From CAZMGT01 sp964565895 (lineage in GTDB: Bacteria; Armatimonadota; Zipacnadia; UBA1398; CAZMGT01), in the NCBI GenBank assembly GCA_964565895.1, contig CAZMGT010000084.1, positions 1 through 9,245 of the forward strand: a stretch of 9,245 nucleotides of DNA. Direction: 5' to 3'. The notes beneath the pieces are model-generated. The model did not search any database. It had not been told where the DNA came from and was given only the letters and a program-made list of their open reading frames with translations. The first letter of the stretch is position 1. Every line of letters starts with the position of its first letter. The translations under genes and the position numbers were made by a program. Of this stretch, positions 1 through 7,018 are shown piece after piece.

Positions 1-2
1 TC

Positions 3-1355
3 TCCGCCCTGACGATGATGGGCCTCCCCGGCGCTGCCTTCGGCAAGTTCGACATGCTCTGGAGCATTCAGCTCCCGTTCCTCATCGTCACTGGGTTTAT
101 CATCACCCGCTTCGTCCTCCCTCGCTATCGCGAGGCCGGGGTAATTTCCGTCTACGAATACCTCGAGCAGCGCATCCACGTGTCGAGCAGGCTCATCGCT
201 TCGTTTTGCTTTTTGCTCTTACAAATCGGGCGCATGGGGCTCGTGCTCTTTTTGCCCGCGCTCGCCTTTCACATCGTCACCGGCGCCCCGCTTGTGGCGA
301 CCATCGTCGTCATGGGCGTGGTTATTACCCTGTACACGGTAATGGGGGGCATCGAGGCCGTTATTTGGACCGACGCGGTGCAGGTGATCATCCTCGCCGC
401 GGGGGCCCTGCTCACGCTGTTTTACGTATTTTTCGACGTGCACAGCGCGGGGGCGAGCTTCCTGGCCGTGGCCAACGCCCACCACAAGCTGCGCATGGTT
501 GCCTGGGGCGAGGGCTTGAGCTTCGGCGAATACTTCACCGAGTACCTCACGATATGGTTTATCCTGCAGACGATTTTCGAAACCGTGCGCATCTATGGCA
601 CGCAGCAGGACATTACCCAGCGCTACATGGCCACGCCCTCCACGCGCGAGGCAAACAAAAGCGTCTGGGTCGCCGTGCTCAGCTACATCCCCCTGGGCTA
701 CATGTTCTACTTCATCGGCGCCGCGCTGTTCGTCTACTACAAGGTCGTCCCCGACCCGAACGTCGATGCCCTGCTCGACGCCGGCCGCGCCGACGCCGTC
801 TATCCCTACTTCATCGTGACCAAGCTCCCCCAAGGCCTCTCCGGCCTGGTCATCGCGGCGATCTTCGCCGCCGCCATGTCGAGCATTGACTCCGGGATGA
901 ACTCCAGCTCCACGGTGTGCGTCGAGGATTTCTACAAGCGCTGGCACACATTCCGGGGCATCGAGAAGCCCGACGAGCACTACCTGCGCGTCGCCCGCGG
1001 GCTAACCTTCGTCTGGGGCGCGCTGGCCATCGGCATGGCCATTTTGATGATGCAAATCAAATACGCGCAGGTGGCCTGGACGGAGGTTATGGCGCTGTCC
1101 ACCAACGGCGTCCTCGGGCTAATGGCCCTGGCCTTTTTACCGTTTAGGGTGCGCTGGTCGTCCGCGGTAATTGGCTTCGTCGCCTGCTATGCCTGCGTGT
1201 TGTGGATGAAGTTTTGCACGCCGATAAACGTGCTCATTTGGCCTGTGGCGGGGAACCTGGTGTGCTTTTTCGTAGCGCTGCTCGTAGACAAGCTCCTGCG
1301 CTTGGCGTTTGGCCCGCCGGAGAGCCCAGCCGCCGCTGTGCCCGGCGAAGGCTAG
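3..1355 (+). CDS. Sodium:solute symporter (SSS/SLC5 family), 5'-truncated
   Basis: This is the C-terminal 450 residues of an inner-membrane sodium-coupled transporter. The frame is open to the left edge and the first residues (SALTMMGLPGAA) match the conserved early-helix region of the family, so the true start lies upstream and the ATG at 15 is internal. Two family hallmarks are visible. One is the helix motif YTVMGGIEAVIWTDAVQ (about 330-385). The other is the helix segment SSIDSGMNSSST (876-914), whose paired serines correspond to the Na2 sodium site of vSGLT-type LeuT-fold transporters. It is followed by VEDFYKRW at the cytoplasmic end. About ten hydrophobic helices remain. The substrate cannot be read from sequence. 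The next gene begins eight bases after this stop and encodes an exported glycosidase-like protein, so a sugar or sugar acid is a reasonable inference, although family members also carry vitamins, amino acids, iodide and carboxylates. The family assignment is firm and the substrate is unknown. Confidence 0.93.
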   Translation, partial: SALTMMGLPGAAFGKFDMLWSIQLPFLIVTGFIITRFVLPRYREAGVISVYEYLEQRIHVSSRLIASFCFLLLQIGRMGLVLFLPALAFHIVTGAPLVATIVVMGVVITLYTVMGGIEAVIWTDAVQVIILAAGALLTLFYVFFDVHSAGASFLAVANAHHKLRMVAWGEGLSFGEYFTEYLTIWFILQTIFETVRIYGTQQDITQRYMATPSTREANKSVWVAVLSYIPLGYMFYFIGAALFVYYKVVPDPNVDALLDAGRADAVYPYFIVTKLPQGLSGLVIAAIFAAAMSSIDSGMNSSSTVCVEDFYKRWHTFRGIEKPDEHYLRVARGLTFVWGALAIGMAILMMQIKYAQVAWTEVMALSTNGVLGLMALAFLPFRVRWSSAVIGFVACYACVLWMKFCTPINVLIWPVAGNLVCFFVALLVDKLLRLAFGPPESPAAAVPGEG

Positions 1356-1363
1356 CGCGGAAA

Positions 1364-4177
1364 ATGCCCTGTGCAACGCCCGCGCTCCAGCCCGCCCCGC
1401 CCCGGCCAAAGCGCGCGCTCGCTTGCTTAGCGCTTTTTCTGGCCGCCTGCGCTGCCGCGCACGGAGCGCAAATCGTGCACACCAGCGAGAGCTACACCCT
1501 GCGCCTGGACTTCGCCGCCGACCGGCTCGAACTCGCCGACCCACGCGGCCAACCGCTGCTTGTCGCCGCGCCCCTCGTCGGCGTAAGCATGCTCCCCCAG
1601 GGGACGCACGACCTCAAGCGGGTAAAGCACCTTTCCTCGCAAGACATGGCCCTCGTCCCCTCGCCCGACGATCCTCTCGCCGCGCGCTTCGTTCGGCCCG
1701 AGGTAGAGGTTACCTTACGGCTCGACCCCCAGCCCGAGCGCGTGCTGTTTTGCGCCGAGGTTTTCTGCAAGCAGGGGACGGTCCTCGCCCTCGCCGTCCC
1801 GCACACATTTGCCCTCGTTGGCCGGCCGCGGAACGGTTTCCTCTGGCCCGAGGTGTTGGGCTGCGAGTTTACCGAGCGGTTTTTGGCCTCGCAGGGGCGG
1901 GCGATGGTGCACTATCCGCCGGCGTTTTGCGACTTCGCCGCGGCCGAACTCGGCGATACGCCGGCATACTTCTACCGCTGCCAGCCCGAGGAGCGTCCCC
2001 GGCCGAGCGCGCTCATCCTCCGCGGGGGCGAGCCGCCCATCTTCCGCCGCTACTTCCGCATATATCTTGCCGCGGGCGAGCGCTGGGCCGCTCCCGCGCT
2101 TGCCTGCCAAGTGGGGGGCGAGCTGCGCCCCACGCTTTTGCGCTACAAGGCCGAGTGCCGCCTCGGCCGGCCGCTTGCGCGCAAACTCCCGCGCGCGCTG
2201 TGGGAAAAGTGGTCGCGCGCCGCCCGCGTGACCGTGTTTCCCCCGCTCGACGAGGCGCTTGAGGTCGTTCGCGCTCTCTCCCAGCCCGCGATAGTTGACC
2301 CCTTCGGCTGGATGTTCGGCGGCTTTGACAGGAAGTATCCGGACTTCCTCCCGCCCAACGAGGCCTATGGCGGCGAGCGGGGCTTTCGGCAGCTAATCGA
2401 GCTCGCCCACGCCCGCGGCCACCTCGTCCAGCCCTATGTCAACTTCACTTGGTGGTGTGCGGGCTGGGAGGGCGAGGGGAGCGCTCCCGCGCCCTCGTAC
2501 GAAAAATTCGGCGACGCCCCCCTCGCCCGCGACATCGGCGGCGGGCTGTTTTTCGAAAACTATAGCGGAAACTTCGGCTACGCCGTCTGCCCCGCGCACC
2601 CCGTCGCAAAACAGCGCCGTCTCGCCGTGCGCGACGCCCTGCTCGACGACTACGGCGTGGACCTGCTCTATGAGGATCAGCTCGGCGCCCGCCGCTGGCT
2701 CATCGACCTCAACCCCGCGCTCGAGAACCCCGCGGACTACGGCTGGGCTCTTTTGCGCATCGGCGAGGAGGACGCCGCGCGCTGCCCTGTGGAGACGGAG
2801 TTTGGCAACGACCGCGTGCTTTCGTTTGCCTGCGCGCTTAACTATTGGGCGCTCGACCCGCTGTCCACGGTAAACGACATACCCGGGCGGCCGACAGCCA
2901 GGTGGACCTCGGAGCAGCGGCGCTCTTTCCCGTTCGCCCTGTTCTTGTCCACCGGCGACGCCGTGGTGAACATCCCTCGCTGCACCGACCCCGCGCGCCT
3001 GGCCTGGGCCCTGCTCCTCGGGGGCAGGGTAGACCTCGGGCCGCTGCGCGCCAGCGTGCGCGTGGCGCCAGATGGCGAGGTTGTTCGCTTTCTCCAAGGC
3101 CTGGCCGAGGAGCTGGGCGAGCACGCCCTGGGCGACCGCCTGCTTCGTTTCCAATACCTCGCCCCGCGGGTCGCCCGCGCGGAATACGCCAAGCACGAGG
3201 TCCTCGCCAACTTCTCGGACGAGCCCTGGCCGCTTGCCGGCGGCGGGCAAGTGGCGCCCGGGGGCTTCGATCTGCGCTCGGCCGACGGCTTTCGCGCCGG
3301 AGCATATCTCATCGAAAAGCACGAGCCGGCATATATCCTGTTCCATCGCTCGGGGGCCCGCGCGCTGGCCCTCGCCCGGCGCAGCTTCTCCCTGCGCCTA
3401 GGCGATGTGCGGCTGAGGGCGACTGTCCCCAGGCCGCCGCGGCGGCTATTCGGCGGCAGGGTCCTCCTCGCCGACTTCGGCGAGCAGCTCGGGGCGATTT
3501 TCAACGGCAAAATCGGCGCGCGCGAGCTCGCCGCGGCGTTCGCCCCGCTTCAGCCGAACGTCGTCCGCACACCCGCGGAGCTGTGGCAAGAGCTTCCCGC
3601 GGCGCGTGTGCTGGTAAACAGCCACAGCGAATACCTGCCCACGGAACAGCTCGACCGCTGGCCCGAGGCCGCCGCGCGCCTGCGCCAGTGGTGCGAGGGC
3701 GGGGGGATTCTCGTGGAGATCGCCGGCTGGCCGCTGTGGATCGCTGCCGCGCCACGCGATGGGGGGTGGGAGCGGCGGAGGATCGGCCCGGCCGGCCTGC
3801 GCGTCCTCTGCGCTCAGCGCTGCGCCGTCGTCGGCGCGGAGGACAAGCTGGAAAGCATTGCCCTCACCCCGCTCGGCCGCGCCGCGCTCTCGCCGGAGAC
3901 CGCCGCGCAGCTTAAGCGCACGCCGGCCGCGGTAATCCGCCCGCCCGAGGGCGAGGAGAACACCCTCGTCCTCGCCCGCGGCGAGGCCGGGCCCTATCTC
4001 GTTATCCACCGCATCGGCTACGGCGCGCTGCTGCGCGTCGCCGGCGTGCCCAACGCCGCCGTCCCGCGCGCGCTGGCCGAGGTCGTGCATGCGATCCTCG
4101 AGCGCCGGCTCGATCTCGGCCCACCGTTTTGGCCCACGCCGCTTTGCGTCCAGGCGCACGCAGAGCCTCTGCGTTAG
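1364..4177 (+). CDS. Exported glycosidase-like protein (TIM-barrel, DUF6259-like) with amidotransferase-fold-like C-terminus
   Basis: This 937-residue protein is predicted to be secreted. The frame is open from 1202, but the ATG at 1364 is chosen because a signal peptide follows directly: basic PRPKR, a hydrophobic stretch at 18-28 and the lipobox LAAC with Cys29. Cleavage by signal peptidase I near residue 34 is the alternative. A GAAGG Shine-Dalgarno-like run lies 12 bases upstream, inside the end of the symporter gene. Residues 36-280 look beta-rich, as in N-terminal domains of many glycoside hydrolases. Residues 308-545 read as a TIM barrel: VDPFGWMFGGFD (311-322), QPYVNFTWW (356-364), VDLLYEDQLG (432-441) and PVETEFGND (475-483). 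Their acidic residues Asp433, Glu437, Asp438, Glu477 and Glu479 are candidate catalytic groups. Residues 698-795, with LVNSHSEYLP and GGGILVEIAGWP, resemble the class-I amidotransferase/ThuA-like fold seen at the ends of some glycosidases. The overall pattern recalls the uncharacterised DUF6259 family, which is a recollection and not a search result. Substrate and activity are unknown. It probably acts outside the inner membrane and supplies the adjoining symporter. Confidence 0.78.
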   Translation: MPCATPALQPAPPRPKRALACLALFLAACAAAHGAQIVHTSESYTLRLDFAADRLELADPRGQPLLVAAPLVGVSMLPQGTHDLKRVKHLSSQDMALVPSPDDPLAARFVRPEVEVTLRLDPQPERVLFCAEVFCKQGTVLALAVPHTFALVGRPRNGFLWPEVLGCEFTERFLASQGRAMVHYPPAFCDFAAAELGDTPAYFYRCQPEERPRPSALILRGGEPPIFRRYFRIYLAAGERWAAPALACQVGGELRPTLLRYKAECRLGRPLARKLPRALWEKWSRAARVTVFPPLDEALEVVRALSQPAIVDPFGWMFGGFDRKYPDFLPPNEAYGGERGFRQLIELAHARGHLVQPYVNFTWWCAGWEGEGSAPAPSYEKFGDAPLARDIGGGLFFENYSGNFGYAVCPAHPVAKQRRLAVRDALLDDYGVDLLYEDQLGARRWLIDLNPALENPADYGWALLRIGEEDAARCPVETEFGNDRVLSFACALNYWALDPLSTVNDIPGRPTARWTSEQRRSFPFALFLSTGDAVVNIPRCTDPARLAWALLLGGRVDLGPLRASVRVAPDGEVVRFLQGLAEELGEHALGDRLLRFQYLAPRVARAEYAKHEVLANFSDEPWPLAGGGQVAPGGFDLRSADGFRAGAYLIEKHEPAYILFHRSGARALALARRSFSLRLGDVRLRATVPRPPRRLFGGRVLLADFGEQLGAIFNGKIGARELAAAFAPLQPNVVRTPAELWQELPAARVLVNSHSEYLPTEQLDRWPEAAARLRQWCEGGGILVEIAGWPLWIAAAPRDGGWERRRIGPAGLRVLCAQRCAVVGAEDKLESIALTPLGRAALSPETAAQLKRTPAAVIRPPEGEENTLVLARGEAGPYLVIHRIGYGALLRVAGVPNAAVPRALAEVVHAILERRLDLGPPFWPTPLCVQAHAEPLR

Positions 4178-4181
4178 GCCC

Positions 4182-4194
4182 CCCGCGGCGCGGG
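4182..4194. terminator. Short GC hairpin between convergent genes (possible terminator)
   Basis: CCCGC (4182-4186), a three-base GGC loop and GCGGG (4190-4194) form a perfect five-pair stem. It starts four bases after the stop of the glycosidase-like gene and lies in the 37-base gap before the oppositely oriented aconitase stop. A weaker GGAG/CTCC pairing (4193-4196 with 4204-4207) overlaps its 3' side. There is no T-tract on either strand, so it is not a canonical intrinsic terminator. Its position suits one working in both directions, but a short stem like this can arise by chance in DNA this GC-rich. Confidence 0.3.
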
Positions 4195-4214
4195 AGAGCG
4201 ATACTCCTCGTGCG

Positions 4215-6134
4215 CTAGCCCTGCTGGGCGCGGGTGTAGTTAAGCAGCCCGCCGGCGAGGATGAGCTTCGCCTGGCGCTCGCTTAGGTGCGGGTCGGCGT
4301 AAAACTCCGTTCCCTGCGTTTTGTTAATGATCTTAATCGGCTCGCGCTTCTCCACCGCCTGGCGCACGTTGGGCATTTCCAGCTCGTCGCCCTGGTTCAG
4401 GCGCTCATAGTCCTCCTCGGCGATCTCCAGGGGCAGGATGCCGAAGTTAATTAGGTTTGCGCGGTGAATGCGCGCGAAGCTCTTAGCGAGCACCGCCTGC
4501 ACGCCGAGGTACATCGGGGCCAGGGCCGCGTGCTCGCGGCTCGACCCCTGGCCGTAGTTTATCCCACCGACGACGACCCCGCCGCCCGCCTCCTTCGCCC
4601 GCGCGGCAAACTCCGCGTCCACCCGCTCGAACACGTGCTCGGCCATCGCCGGGATGTTCGAGCGCAGGGGCAAAATCTTCGCCCCCGCGGGCATGATGTG
4701 GTCTGTGGTAATGTTGTCCCCCACCTTAAGCAGCACCCGCGCGCGAATCGTCTCCGCCAGCGGCTCCTTCAAGGGCACGGGCTTAATGTTCGGCCCGCGG
4801 ATGATCTCTACGCTCTCCGGGTCCTCCGCCGGGGGAAGAATCATCGAATCGTCAACGATCGCCGTCTCGGGCATCTCGATCTCCGGCAGCTCGCCGAGGT
4901 CTCGCGGGTCGGTAATCACGCCGTGGATCGCCGTAGCCACGCACGTCGCTGGGCTGGCCAGGTGGACCTTGGCGTCCTTCGTGCCGCTGCGCCCGGCGAA
5001 GTTGCGGTTATAGCTGCGCAGCGACACCCCACCGCTCGGCGGCGCCTGGCCCATCCCGATGCACGGGCCGCAGGTGCACTCCAAAATGCGCGCCCCTGCG
5101 GAGATGAGGTCCGCGAGCATGCTCCTCCGGGTAATCATCTCAAACGCCTGGCGCGAGCCGGGGTTGATCGCAAAGCTCACCATGGGGTGCACCTTCTTCC
5201 CCTTCAGCGCCGCGGCGACCAGGGCCAAGTCGGCAAACGAGGAGTTGGTGCAGCTCCCCACAAGAACCTGGTCCACGCGCTCCCCGGCAACCTCGCGCAC
5301 GGGCTTGACGTTATCCGGGCTGTCGGCAAGGGCGATCAGCGGCTCCAGCTCCGAAAGGTCGATAACCATCTCCTCGTCGTACTCCGCGTCGGGGTCGGGA
5401 AGCAGCTCGCGCCATGCCTCCTCGCGCTGCTGAAAGCGCAAAAACTCGCGCGTTACCTCGTCGCTCGGGAAAATGCTCGTCGTCGCCCCAAGCTCCGCCC
5501 CCATGTTGGTGATCGTCGCCCGCTCGGGCACGGAGAGCGTGCGCACCCCGGGCCCGACATACTCGAAGATCTTCCCCACCCCGCCCTTTACCGTAAGCCG
5601 GCGGAGCATCTCCAAAATGACGTCCTTTGCCGTAACCCACGGCTGAAGCTCGCCGACGAGCTCCACGCGCACGATCTTCGGCATTACCGTGTAAAACGGC
5701 CCGCCCCCCATGGCCACGGCGACATCGAGCCCCCCTGCGCCGATGGCCAGCATGCCCATGCCCCCCGCCGTCGGCGTGTGACTGTCCGAGCCGAGCAGCG
5801 TCTTGCCTGGCACGGCAAACCGCTCCAGGTGCACCTGGTGGCAAATGCCGTTGCCCGGGCGCGAAAAATACGCCCCGAACTTCGCGGCCACCGTTTGCAA
5901 ATAGCGGTGGTCGTCGAAGTTCAGGTGGTCCGACTGCAGGGTGTTGTGGTCGACGTAGCTAACCACGAGCTCGGCCTTCACCCGAGGCAGCCCGAGCGCC
6001 TCAAACTGCAGGTAGGCCATCGTCCCCGTGGCGTCCTGGGTGAGGCACTGGTCGATGCGCAAGCCGATCTCCTCGCCGGGCTTCATCTCCCCGGCGACAA
6101 GGTGCTCTGCGATAATCTTTGCCGCAACGCTCAT
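4215..6134 (-). CDS. Aconitate hydratase, short single-chain (Aquifex/Clostridium-like) type
   Basis: This 639-residue cytoplasmic iron-sulfur enzyme would interconvert citrate and isocitrate via cis-aconitate in the TCA cycle. The catalytic LeuC-like part comes first, with GSDSHTPTAGG (115-125), VGSCTNSS (Cys295), CTCGPCIGMG (Cys355 and Cys358) and NRNFAGRSG (376-384, Arg377 and Arg382). The three cysteines are the expected [4Fe-4S] ligands. A LeuD-like swivel domain follows from about residue 465, with DHIMPAG (478-484), YGQGSSREHAAL (527-538, Ser531 and Arg533 equivalent to mitochondrial aconitase Ser642 and Arg644) and SFARIHRANL (Arg555 equivalent to Arg580). All the active-site residues I looked for are present. 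The protein is much shorter than AcnA or AcnB (about 850-900 residues) and fits the uncharacterised ~640-residue aconitase group. The frame extends upstream to an ATG at 6209, but the start at 6134 is preferred because AAGGA lies five bases before it. Homoaconitase or isopropylmalate-type activity is less likely, since LeuC and LeuD are normally separate. It is monocistronic, convergent with the glycosidase-like gene and divergent from ftsE. Confidence 0.93.
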   Translation of the reverse strand: MSVAAKIIAEHLVAGEMKPGEEIGLRIDQCLTQDATGTMAYLQFEALGLPRVKAELVVSYVDHNTLQSDHLNFDDHRYLQTVAAKFGAYFSRPGNGICHQVHLERFAVPGKTLLGSDSHTPTAGGMGMLAIGAGGLDVAVAMGGGPFYTVMPKIVRVELVGELQPWVTAKDVILEMLRRLTVKGGVGKIFEYVGPGVRTLSVPERATITNMGAELGATTSIFPSDEVTREFLRFQQREEAWRELLPDPDAEYDEEMVIDLSELEPLIALADSPDNVKPVREVAGERVDQVLVGSCTNSSFADLALVAAALKGKKVHPMVSFAINPGSRQAFEMITRRSMLADLISAGARILECTCGPCIGMGQAPPSGGVSLRSYNRNFAGRSGTKDAKVHLASPATCVATAIHGVITDPRDLGELPEIEMPETAIVDDSMILPPAEDPESVEIIRGPNIKPVPLKEPLAETIRARVLLKVGDNITTDHIMPAGAKILPLRSNIPAMAEHVFERVDAEFAARAKEAGGGVVVGGINYGQGSSREHAALAPMYLGVQAVLAKSFARIHRANLINFGILPLEIAEEDYERLNQGDELEMPNVRQAVEKREPIKIINKTQGTEFYADPHLSERQAKLILAGGLLNYTRAQQG

Positions 6135-6139
6135 ACCCA

Positions 6140-6144
6140 TCCTT
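6140..6144 (-). promoter_or_regulatory. Ribosome binding site deciding the aconitase start
   Basis: AAGGA on the minus strand lies five bases before the ATG at 6134-6132. The nearby in-frame ATG at 6140 would overlap this element and leave no spacer, so the site supports the downstream ATG. Confidence 0.65.
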
Positions 6145-6166
6145 CGTTCGCCGTCCTTCCCGCGCC

Positions 6167-6181
6167 GCGCAGCCTCTGCGC
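6167..6181. repeat. Small perfect inverted repeat in the aconitase leader region
   Basis: GCGCAG (6167-6172), loop CCT and CTGCGC (6176-6181) form a six-pair palindrome 33-47 bases upstream of the aconitase start codon. It could be a leader hairpin or a protein-binding dyad. No function can be assigned, and the GC richness makes chance a real alternative. I found no convincing -10/-35 pair for the aconitase gene in this gap. Confidence 0.3.
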
Positions 6182-6218
6182 CGCGCGTCGTTCTCCAGAT
6201 GGCCAACATCGTTCATTC

Positions 6219-6271
6219 GCGCGGCGCTCGCGCAAACCTCCAGCGACGAGCGCGTTCGAACTGCGCCGCGC
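6219..6271. repeat. Nine-base inverted repeat upstream of the ftsE promoter
   Basis: GCGCGGCGC (6219-6227) and its exact reverse complement GCGCCGCGC (6263-6271) flank a 35-base segment that ends one base before the proposed -35 element of ftsE. Nested inside is a second inverted pair, GCGCTCG (6224-6230) and CGAGCGC (6247-6253). Two more copies of GCGCCGCGC lie nearby at 6162-6170 and 6178-6186. This could be an operator array or only low-complexity GC sequence. The same 9-mer also occurs inside coding regions, for example near 716 and 3886. Confidence 0.3.
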
Positions 6272-6272
6272 T

Positions 6273-6301
6273 TTGCTCGTCAGAAATGTTTTCGCTATAA
6301 T
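6273..6301 (+). promoter_or_regulatory. Sigma-70-type promoter for the ftsE-ftsX-peptidase operon
   Basis: A perfect -10 hexamer TATAAT (6296-6301) is preceded at exactly 17 bases by TTGCTC (6273-6278), which keeps the TTG of the -35 consensus. Transcription would start near 6308 and leave a leader of roughly 24 bases before the ftsE ATG. The AT-rich stretch around 6285-6301 stands out in otherwise GC-rich DNA. The -10 call is strong and the -35 is weak. Confidence 0.7.
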
Positions 6302-6319
6302 GCCACGCTGGCCCAAGGC

Positions 6320-6324
6320 AGGAG
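6320..6324 (+). promoter_or_regulatory. Ribosome binding site of ftsE
   Basis: AGGAG lies seven bases before the ATG at 6332. It fixes the ftsE start there, although the frame stays open upstream to 6119. The resulting N-terminus (MIEMRDVSVVYPNG) aligns with the usual start of FtsE proteins. Confidence 0.8.
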
Positions 6325-6331
6325 AAGCGCG

Positions 6332-7018
6332 ATGATCGAAATGCGCGACGTCTCCGTTGTCTACCCCAACGGCACACTTGCCCTGCACGATGTAAATTTG
6401 TTTATCGACAAGGGCGAGTTTGCGTTCATCGTCGGCCCCACGGGGATGGGCAAGTCTACCCTGTTTAAGCTTATCTATCGCGAGGAGCTGCCGACCACCG
6501 GCGTGGTCCTCGTCGAGGGGCAAGACGTAACGAAAATCCCCAAAAGCCGCGTGCCCTTCCTCCGCCGCCGCGTGGGCGTTGTGTTCCAAGACTTTCGCCT
6601 GCTCGAGTCCAAAAGCGTGAGCGAAAACGTGGGCTTTGCCCTCGACGTGATCGGCGCCTCCAAGCGCGACAAACACCGCAAGGTCGCCCGCGCGCTGGAC
6701 CTCGTGGGCCTCTCCGCGAAGGCCGACAACTTCCCCCACGAGCTCTCCGGCGGCGAGCAGCAGCGCGTGTCCATCGCCCGCGCGTTGGTGAACAACCCGC
6801 CCATCCTCCTCGCCGACGAGCCCACGGGCAACCTCGACCCCGAATCCTCCTGGCACATTATTCAGCTCTTGGCCAAAATTAACATCAAAGGGACAACGGT
6901 CCTCGTCGCCACGCACGACCGAGAGATCGTCGACCGCATGAACAAACGCGTGATTACCGTGGAGCACGGAACGATCGTCAGCGACAGGCAGCGGGGGCCG
7001 TATAACCATGAACCTTAG
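6332..7018 (+). CDS. ftsE: Cell division ATP-binding protein FtsE
   Basis: FtsE is the cytoplasmic ATPase of the FtsEX complex, a type VII ABC system that does not transport but drives conformational signalling across the membrane to septal peptidoglycan hydrolases. The 228-residue length is typical. All ABC motifs are intact: Walker A GPTGMGKST (35-43), Q-loop Gln86 in VVFQDFRLL, signature LSGGEQQRVSIARAL (138-152), Walker B ILLADEP (158-164), D-loop NLD (167-169) and switch His195 in ATHD. The FtsE-typical TGNLDP and RREVGVVFQDF-like segments are present (the latter as RRRVGVVFQDF). The gene follows a recognisable promoter and a good ribosome binding site. Its stop overlaps the start of ftsX by 11 bases, a sign of translational coupling. 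Similar LolD or MacB-type ATPases are unlikely given the ftsX neighbour. Confidence 0.96.
   Translation: MIEMRDVSVVYPNGTLALHDVNLFIDKGEFAFIVGPTGMGKSTLFKLIYREELPTTGVVLVEGQDVTKIPKSRVPFLRRRVGVVFQDFRLLESKSVSENVGFALDVIGASKRDKHRKVARALDLVGLSAKADNFPHELSGGEQQRVSIARALVNNPPILLADEPTGNLDPESSWHIIQLLAKINIKGTTVLVATHDREIVDRMNKRVITVEHGTIVSDRQRGPYNHEP

Noticed and set aside
1202..1363. Upstream extension of the glycosidase-like frame to an ATG at 1202
   Set aside because: It would overlap the symporter by about 150 bases and place 54 charged residues before a clear signal peptide. The ATG at 1364 fits far better.
1309..2262. Plus-strand 317-codon frame overlapping the start of the glycosidase-like gene
   Set aside because: The translation is Arg/Pro/Ala-rich as expected of an out-of-frame reading, and it would overlap both the symporter and the exported protein.
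2393..3346. Minus-strand 317-codon open frame inside the glycosidase-like gene
   Set aside because: It has no domain, no ribosome binding site and biased composition. The plus-strand frame has a signal peptide and a coherent domain pattern.
6135..6209. N-terminal extension of aconitase to an ATG at 6209
   Set aside because: The added residues are Arg/Lys-rich and unlike the family, and AAGGA at the right spacing supports the start at 6134.
6119..6331. In-frame upstream extension of ftsE from 6119
   Set aside because: The extension crosses the consensus promoter and the ribosome binding site, and its residues are unlike FtsE. The start at 6332 matches the family.
4464..6335. Long plus-strand open frame (623 codons) opposite the aconitase gene
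   Set aside because: Its translation is Arg/His/Leu-rich with no recognisable domain, and it is an antisense shadow of a gene with complete aconitase motifs. GC-rich coding DNA commonly leaves such frames open.
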